10,080 nt of DNA from Candidatus Bipolaricaulota bacterium (GTDB taxonomy: Bacteria > Bipolaricaulota > Bipolaricaulia > Bipolaricaulales > Bipolaricaulaceae). A program made the translations under genes and the position numbers. This document shows positions 6,998 to 10,080 of the stretch, piece after piece. Each line of letters starts with the position of its first letter. Within the stretch, counting starts at the first letter, position 1. Under the pieces are notes generated by a model. It did no database searches. It was not told the DNA's origin and saw only the letters and a list, made by a program, of their open reading frames with translations. The DNA is taken from positions 1 through 10,080 of the forward strand of contig JAJOKL010000051.1 of the NCBI GenBank assembly GCA_021129895.1, in the 5' to 3' direction.

Positions 6998-7031
6998 AAA
7001 TCTCCCTTTGAGTCTTGGCGTCTTGGCGGTG
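6998..7031 (-). repeat. CACC...AGATTT repeat, copy 4 (right arm of hairpin)
   Basis: Read on the complement: CACC then GCCAAGAC, GCCAAGAC, TCAAAGGG, AGATTT. It is the inverted partner of copy 3; the consensus is CACC-RCMAAGAC-RCMAAG-RCKCAAAG. A 16-nt spacer (6982-6997) separates the arms. This looks like a dispersed REP/MITE-like element; no coding capacity. Confidence 0.75.
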
Positions 7032-7128
7032 AATAAAAGAGCTAGGGCAAAAGTCCCTTCAGCCCGGGGCATGGAACTGGGCCGGACAAGAGCCTGCCCC
7101 GCAAAACCCAGAGGGTGTGGGGGAGGCT

Positions 7129-7902
7129 CTAGGGAAGCACCCACTCGTAGGAGGACTCCTCCTCCCCCGCGCCGAACCGGCGTACCTCACGTAGGGTAAG
7201 ACCCTGGTTTATCTTGGTTCCGGAAAGCCTCACCTCCACCTCCTCCCCACCCGCCAGATAAAAGGTCACCGTAAGGAGGGTTTCCAACAGGAAGTCCGGT
7301 CCCTCCCCCTGCACCGGCGCGAGCTCCAGCACCACCCGCTCCAATCCCACCACGGCCTCCGGGAATTCCCCCCAGATGTCCAGCTTGATCGTCTCCCCCC
7401 GGGATTCCCGCACCCGCAGGGCCCCGCTGCGCAGTGCCGCAAGCAGCTTCCCCGGCCCGGCTCGGAGCTCGGCCAGGTAAGCGGCGGCCCGCCCAAAGTC
7501 CCCGGCCAAAGAGCGGCCAGCACCCTCCTCGTCCGTAGCCTCGGCCACTCGCACGATCACCACCCCGGCTTCCCTTCCCTCGGCCGGGGGGAGGAAGTGG
7601 TTCAGCTGTCCCCCCTGATAGGTGAACACCTGCCCCCGCAGGGGCTCCGGGGCGGTGATCTCGAGCCGAAAAGCGCCTTCGGTCCTCAGCCATTGGAAGT
7701 TCGCTTCCACCCACTGCTCATGGGCGCTACCCTTGAACACAACGGTGGTCTCAAGATCCCTTAGCCCGGTCAGTTCACTCAACAGCCGTATCAGCTTTGC
7801 CTCGGGCCGGAAGGGATCGAGGTTGGCCCACAGGAAGGCCCCGCCCGCGACCAACCCCACGAGCAGCCCCACGAGCAGCAGCGGCCACAGTTGTTCCGGC
7901 AT
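7129..7902 (-). CDS. Membrane-anchored protein of unknown function, possible LolA-like fold
   Basis: 257 residues. One hydrophobic segment at about residues 5-27 (LWPLLLVGLLVGLVAGGAFLW) followed by a soluble domain suggests an N-terminal anchor or uncleaved signal, with the rest outside the membrane. No lipobox Cys is seen. The soluble part alternates strands such as TTVVFKGS, FRLEITAPEPLRGQVFTYQG and GQLNHFLPP, which recall the LolA/RseB-like half-barrel (mucin-like wording: a lipid-binding envelope fold); this is a weak resemblance, not a proven match. An Ala/Gly/Arg-rich middle (about 122-165) looks helical. Upstream TAATAT lies 9 nt before the ATG and no Shine-Dalgarno is present. It is divergent from pgk, with 88 bp between them, and no functional link is apparent. 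Confidence 0.72.
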   Translation of the reverse strand: MPEQLWPLLLVGLLVGLVAGGAFLWANLDPFRPEAKLIRLLSELTGLRDLETTVVFKGSAHEQWVEANFQWLRTEGAFRLEITAPEPLRGQVFTYQGGQLNHFLPPAEGREAGVVIVRVAEATDEEGAGRSLAGDFGRAAAYLAELRAGPGKLLAALRSGALRVRESRGETIKLDIWGEFPEAVVGLERVVLELAPVQGEGPDFLLETLLTVTFYLAGGEEVEVRLSGTKINQGLTLREVRRFGAGEEESSYEWVLP

Positions 7903-7911
7903 GACCGCCCG

Positions 7912-7917
7912 ATATTA
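7912..7917 (-). promoter_or_regulatory. Possible -10 box of the membrane protein gene
   Basis: Complement TAATAT, 9 nt before the ATG at 7902 (spacer CGGGCGGTC). The overlapping TGTAAT (7914-7919) is an alternative. No -35 and no ribosome site are evident, so as with glmS the transcript could be leaderless. Confidence 0.4.
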
Positions 7918-7942
7918 CACCGGTTCCGCGAGCCGGGTGGGG

Positions 7943-7971
7943 TTGTGGCCGCCGAAAGGGCGACCTAGAAT
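7943..7971 (+). promoter_or_regulatory. Sigma-70-type promoter of pgk
   Basis: TTGTGG (7943-7948), 17-nt spacer, TAGAAT (7966-7971). The predicted start near 7978 leaves a leader of only about 13 nt containing GGTGATC (7980-7986), which is complementary to the GAUCACC part of the 16S 3' end. Confidence 0.68.
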
Positions 7972-7990
7972 CCGGCCCGGGTGATCGAGC

Positions 7991-9172
7991 GTGAAACTCA
8001 GAACGATTCAGGAAGCAGACCTGGCAGAAAAGAAAGTCCTACTGCGCGCTGATTTCAACGTGCCCCTCGCACAGGGAAAGGTGGCGGACGACTTCCGGAT
8101 CCGGGCTGCCCTGCCCACCATCCGCTGGTTGCTGGAGAAGGGGGCCCGACTGGCGATCTGCTCCCACCTGGGCCGTCCCAAAGGAAAGCCCGTGCCGGAG
8201 CTGTCCCTGGCCCCGGTGGCCCAGCGGCTGGGGGAGCTACTCGGCCGGGAAGTCCCCTTGCTCCCCGATTGTGTCGGCCCGGAGGTCACCCGAAGGGTAG
8301 AGGAGCTCCCGGCGGGAGAGCTGGTGCTCCTGGAGAACGTGCGGTTCCACCCGGGGGAGGAGGCCAACGACCCGGAGTTCGCCCGTGCCCTGGCGGCCCC
8401 GTTCGAGCTCTACGTAAACGATGCGTTCGGCACCGCCCATCGGGCCCACGCCTCCACCCAAGGGGTGGCCAAGTTCCTGCCCGCCTATGCGGGCCTGCTC
8501 CTGGCCCGGGAGGTGGAAGTGCTGAGCGAGCTCGCCGAAGCCCCCCGCCGGCCTTACTACATCCTGGTGGGCGGGAAAAAGGCCAAGGACAAGTTGGGGG
8601 TGCTCACCGACCTCCTGCCCAAGGCGGACGGGTTCCTGATCGGGGGCGGGGTGGCGTTCACCTTCCTGGCAGCCCAGGGCAAGCAGGTGGGGGACTCCAT
8701 CGTGGACGAGGAACTCCTGCCCACCATCAAGGACCTCTTGCAGCGCGCTAAGGCTGCCGGCACGGCCATCCACCTCCCGGTGGACGTGGTGGCCGCGAGA
8801 GAACTGTCGGAAGAAGCGGAGACGAAGGTGTTCCCAGCGGACGCCATCCCCCAAGGCTGGATGGGCCTGGACATCGGGCCGACCACCAGGGCCGCCTTCG
8901 CGGAGGCGCTGGGAAAGGCGGGCACGGTGGTATGGGCCGGGCCCATGGGGGCGTTCGAGTACCCCCCGTTCGCCAAGGGCACCGAGGCCCTGGCCCGGGC
9001 CCTGGCCGAATCCCCGGCGTTCACGGTGGTGGGCGGGGGGGAGACCGGGGAAGCAGTGGTGCGCCTGGGGCTGGAAAAGCGGTTCTCGCACCTGTCCACC
9101 GGCGGGGGCGCCACCCTGGCCTTCCTGCGGGGAAAGCCCATGCCCGCCCTGGAGCCCCTGCGGGCCCAGTAG
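7991..9172 (+). CDS. pgk: Phosphoglycerate kinase
   Basis: A complete 393-residue PGK, which transfers phosphate between 1,3-bisphosphoglycerate and ADP in glycolysis. The GTG start at 7991 gives MKLRTIQEADL; no better in-frame start exists. N-domain substrate motifs: RADFNVP (19-25), DDFRIR (33-38), SHLGRPKG (58-65), ENVRFHPGE (115-123), NDAFGTAHRAHAS (143-155). C-domain: GGKKAKDK (194-201, usually GGAKVSDK), IGGGVAFTFL (217-226), MGLDIGPTT (291-299), WAGPMGAFE (315-323, usually WNGPMG), GGGETGEAV (348-356, usually GGGDT), STGGGAT (369-375). The substitutions cluster at the nucleotide site but the fold is intact. The gene is monocistronic, with its own promoter, followed by a tRNA. Cytoplasmic. 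Confidence 0.98.
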   Translation: MKLRTIQEADLAEKKVLLRADFNVPLAQGKVADDFRIRAALPTIRWLLEKGARLAICSHLGRPKGKPVPELSLAPVAQRLGELLGREVPLLPDCVGPEVTRRVEELPAGELVLLENVRFHPGEEANDPEFARALAAPFELYVNDAFGTAHRAHASTQGVAKFLPAYAGLLLAREVEVLSELAEAPRRPYYILVGGKKAKDKLGVLTDLLPKADGFLIGGGVAFTFLAAQGKQVGDSIVDEELLPTIKDLLQRAKAAGTAIHLPVDVVAARELSEEAETKVFPADAIPQGWMGLDIGPTTRAAFAEALGKAGTVVWAGPMGAFEYPPFAKGTEALARALAESPAFTVVGGGETGEAVVRLGLEKRFSHLSTGGGATLAFLRGKPMPALEPLRAQ

Positions 9173-9198
9173 TCAGCCCCGGGCCAGGTGGTTATAAT
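9170..9198 (+). promoter_or_regulatory. Promoter of tRNA-Gly
   Basis: TAGTCA (9170-9175, overlapping the pgk stop codon), 17-nt spacer, TATAAT (9193-9198). The start would fall near 9205, about 5 nt before the mature tRNA, so the 5' leader to be removed by RNase P is very short. Confidence 0.65.
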
Positions 9199-9209
9199 AC
9201 GTTGAGCGA

Positions 9210-9285
9210 GCGGGCATAGCTCAGTCGGTAGAGCGTCAGCTTCCCAAGCTGAAGGTCGCGGGTTCGATTCCCGTTGCCCGCTCCA
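9210..9285 (+). tRNA. tRNA-Gly (anticodon CCC)
   Basis: 76-nt cloverleaf. Acceptor GCGGGCA (9210-9216) pairs with TGCCCGC (9275-9281). D stem GCTC/GAGC (9219-9222, 9231-9234). Anticodon stem TCAGC/GCTGA with loop TTCCCAA, anticodon CCC at 9243-9245. T stem GCGGG/CCCGT (9258-9262, 9270-9274; one G-U) with loop TTCGATT. Discriminator U (9282), and CCA is encoded (9283-9285). All stems are complete. CCC reads GGG glycine codons, which are frequent in this GC-rich sequence. Confidence 0.96.
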
Positions 9286-9290
9286 TTTTC

Positions 9291-9323
9291 TTTGGGCCCA
9301 GGCCGACCGGTTGACGGCCCAAA
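9291..9323. other. 8-bp inverted repeat between tRNA-Gly and rpsI
   Basis: TTTGGGCC (9291-9298) and GGCCCAAA (9316-9323) are perfect partners with a 17-nt loop; inside, GGCCG (9301-9305) and CGGCC (9315-9319) offer an alternative stem. The loop and right arm contain the rpsI -35 (TTGACG, 9311-9316). No U-tract follows on the plus strand. It could end the tRNA transcript or act as an operator on rpsI. Confidence 0.5.
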
Positions 9324-9339
9324 GGGGACCGGATAGCAT
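9311..9339 (+). promoter_or_regulatory. Promoter of rpsI-rpmE
   Basis: TTGACG (9311-9316, five of six consensus), 17-nt spacer, TAGCAT (9334-9339). The predicted start near 9346 gives a leader of about 35 nt that carries the Shine-Dalgarno at 9366-9373. Confidence 0.68.
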
Positions 9340-9365
9340 CGGGCGCTTGGTTTCGGGAAATATTT

Positions 9366-9373
9366 GGAGGTGA
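9366..9373 (+). promoter_or_regulatory. Strong Shine-Dalgarno that selects the rpsI TTG start
   Basis: GGAGGTGA, eight bases complementary to the 16S 3' end. The TTG at 9381 is 7 nt downstream, an ideal distance. The ATG at 9374 touches the site with no spacing and opens a frame that does not match any family, so it is not used. Confidence 0.85.
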
Positions 9374-9380
9374 ATGCCCC

Positions 9381-9824
9381 TTGGAAGCAACTGTGGAGAC
9401 ACGCCGCCTCCCCAAGAAGGTGGAGGACGCGGTTCACGCGGTAGGCCGACGCAAGGAAGCCGTGGCCCGGGTGTACTTGCGGGAAGGTCAGGGACGGGTA
9501 TGGGTCAACGGAAAGCCGGCGGAGGAGTACTTCGCCGCGTTCGCCTTCTCCGAGGACTACCTCAACCGCCACTTGTTCACGCCCTTCTACGTGACCGGGA
9601 CCATGGGCCGGTTCGACGTGCGGGCCCGGATCGAGGGTGGCGGGGTCACCGGACAACTGGAGGCCCTGCGGCTGGGCATGGCCCGGGCCCTGGTGGGGGT
9701 GGCGCCGGAGTTCAAAAAGCCCCTCAAGGACGCGGGACTGCTCACCCGGGACGCCCGGGCGGTGGAACGGAAGAAGTACGGCCACCGCAAGGCCCGCAAG
9801 AAGGAACAGTACTCCAAGCGGTGA
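9381..9824 (+). CDS. rpsI: 30S ribosomal protein S9
   Basis: 147 residues from a TTG start, a little longer than E. coli S9 because of an N-terminal extension of about 15 residues (EATVETRRLPKKVEDAV). The S9 core begins at AVGRRKEAVARVYL and continues with GRVWVNGKPAEEYF, GGGVTGQLEALRLGMARALV and the basic tail RKKYGHRKARKKEQYSKR, whose last Lys-Arg reaches the P-site tRNA in known ribosomes. rplM (L13), its usual upstream partner, is absent; a tRNA and a separate promoter precede it. rpmE follows after 4 nt, so the two are co-transcribed. Confidence 0.98.
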   Translation: MEATVETRRLPKKVEDAVHAVGRRKEAVARVYLREGQGRVWVNGKPAEEYFAAFAFSEDYLNRHLFTPFYVTGTMGRFDVRARIEGGGVTGQLEALRLGMARALVGVAPEFKKPLKDAGLLTRDARAVERKKYGHRKARKKEQYSKR

Positions 9825-9828
9825 TGCC

Positions 9829-10062
9829 ATGAAGAAGGACATCCATCCGAAGCTGGTCCGGGCCGTGGTCCGCTGCAGCTGTGGGGCGGAGTTCGAGACC
9901 CTGTCCACCAAAAAGGAGCTCCACGTGGACGTGTGCTCCCGCTGTCACCCCGTCTTCACCGGGGAGTCCCGGCTGGTGGACGCCGAGGGGCGCGTGGAGC
10001 GGTTCGAACGCAAGTACGGAAAAGACTGGCGCGAAAGGCACCAGAAGAGCCCGGCTTCGTAA
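9829..10062 (+). CDS. rpmE: 50S ribosomal protein L31, zinc-binding type
   Basis: 77 residues: MKKDIHPKL at the N-terminus, then Cys16-x-Cys18 (RCSCG) and Cys36-x-x-Cys39 (VCSRCHP), the four ligands of the zinc-type L31, and VFTGESRLVDAEGRVERFERKYG. The C-terminus is a basic tail. ATG 9829 follows the rpsI stop by 4 nt with GGTGAT at 9820-9825 as ribosome site, overlapping the rpsI stop codon. Zinc-type L31 can be replaced under zinc limitation by a Cys-less paralogue in some bacteria; none is seen here. Confidence 0.98.
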   Translation: MKKDIHPKLVRAVVRCSCGAEFETLSTKKELHVDVCSRCHPVFTGESRLVDAEGRVERFERKYGKDWRERHQKSPAS

Positions 10063-10071
10063 AGTGGGCTC

Positions 10072-10076
10072 GGAGG
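10072..10076 (+). promoter_or_regulatory. Shine-Dalgarno of a gene starting past the window end
   Basis: GGAGG lies 10 nt after the rpmE stop and 4 nt before the window end. No promoter or hairpin separates it from rpmE, so the next gene probably belongs to the same transcript. Confidence 0.5.
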
Positions 10077-10080
10077 ATTG

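Larger units (their letters stand above)
6692..7128. other. 437-bp non-coding region with repeat cluster
   Basis: No supported coding frame on either strand. The first 130 bp are GC-rich and show no clear intrinsic terminator for the DUF151 gene. From about 6821 to 7050 the sequence becomes AT-richer and holds four related repeats (listed separately) and the 12-bp palindrome AAATCTAGATTT at 6844-6855. On the minus strand, downstream of the gene ending at 7129, a 7-bp stem CGGGGCA/TGCCCCG (7065-7071 and 7095-7101) with a 23-nt loop is a weak terminator candidate. Confidence 0.75.

Noticed and set aside
6821..7031. CRISPR array
   Set aside because: Repeats are degenerate, in both orientations, irregularly spaced and lack unique spacers; no cas genes are present.
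7008..7199. 63-residue frame in the intergenic region
   Set aside because: It starts inside the right arm of the repeat hairpin, is low-complexity Arg/Gly/Pro and has no conserved motif.
9374..9832. 152-residue frame from ATG 9374
   Set aside because: It lies out of frame with S9, touches the Shine-Dalgarno without spacing and has no family features.

Overview
The window is GC-rich bacterial chromosome with compact genes, many ATGA stop/start overlaps, promoters of the TTGnnn-17-TAnnnT type, and a tRNA that encodes its CCA end. The housekeeping genes (glmS, pgk, rpsI, rpmE, tRNA-Gly) are clearly bacterial. I cannot fix the phylum by eye. The composition, HEPN/MNT plus type I restriction content and leaderless-looking promoters suggest a thermophile-like lineage (Bipolaricaulota, Chloroflexota or Deinococcota are guesses, not calls).

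Positions 1-4264 are a plus-strand defence-type operon in which every gene overlaps the next: the 3' end of a MntA nucleotidyltransferase antitoxin, a HepT HEPN toxin, a full-length HsdR type I restriction subunit, a small YgjP-type zinc metallopeptidase, and a decayed radC. No hsdM or hsdS lies downstream of hsdR, so any partners must be upstream of the window or elsewhere. Two parts look damaged. HepT has Trp where the catalytic Arg of the RX4-6H RNase motif should be, and radC carries two single-base deletions plus an internal deletion of about 33 codons. The operon ends at a perfect 9-bp hairpin that contains the stop codons of both radC and the convergent glmS.

Positions 4267-7902 hold minus-strand glmS, divergent from a DUF151/bifunctional-nuclease-family gene. 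The glmS -10 box lies only 8 nt from the ATG, implying a leaderless mRNA. A 437-bp non-coding, relatively AT-rich stretch (6692-7128) follows, with four related repeats of about 28-34 bp, two of them forming a large imperfect hairpin. Next is a minus-strand membrane-anchored protein of possible LolA-like fold.

Positions 7903-10080 are housekeeping: pgk with its own promoter, tRNA-Gly(CCC) with its own promoter, then rpsI (TTG start, strong Shine-Dalgarno) and rpmE. rplM is not next to rpsI, which is unusual. A Shine-Dalgarno for another gene ends the window.
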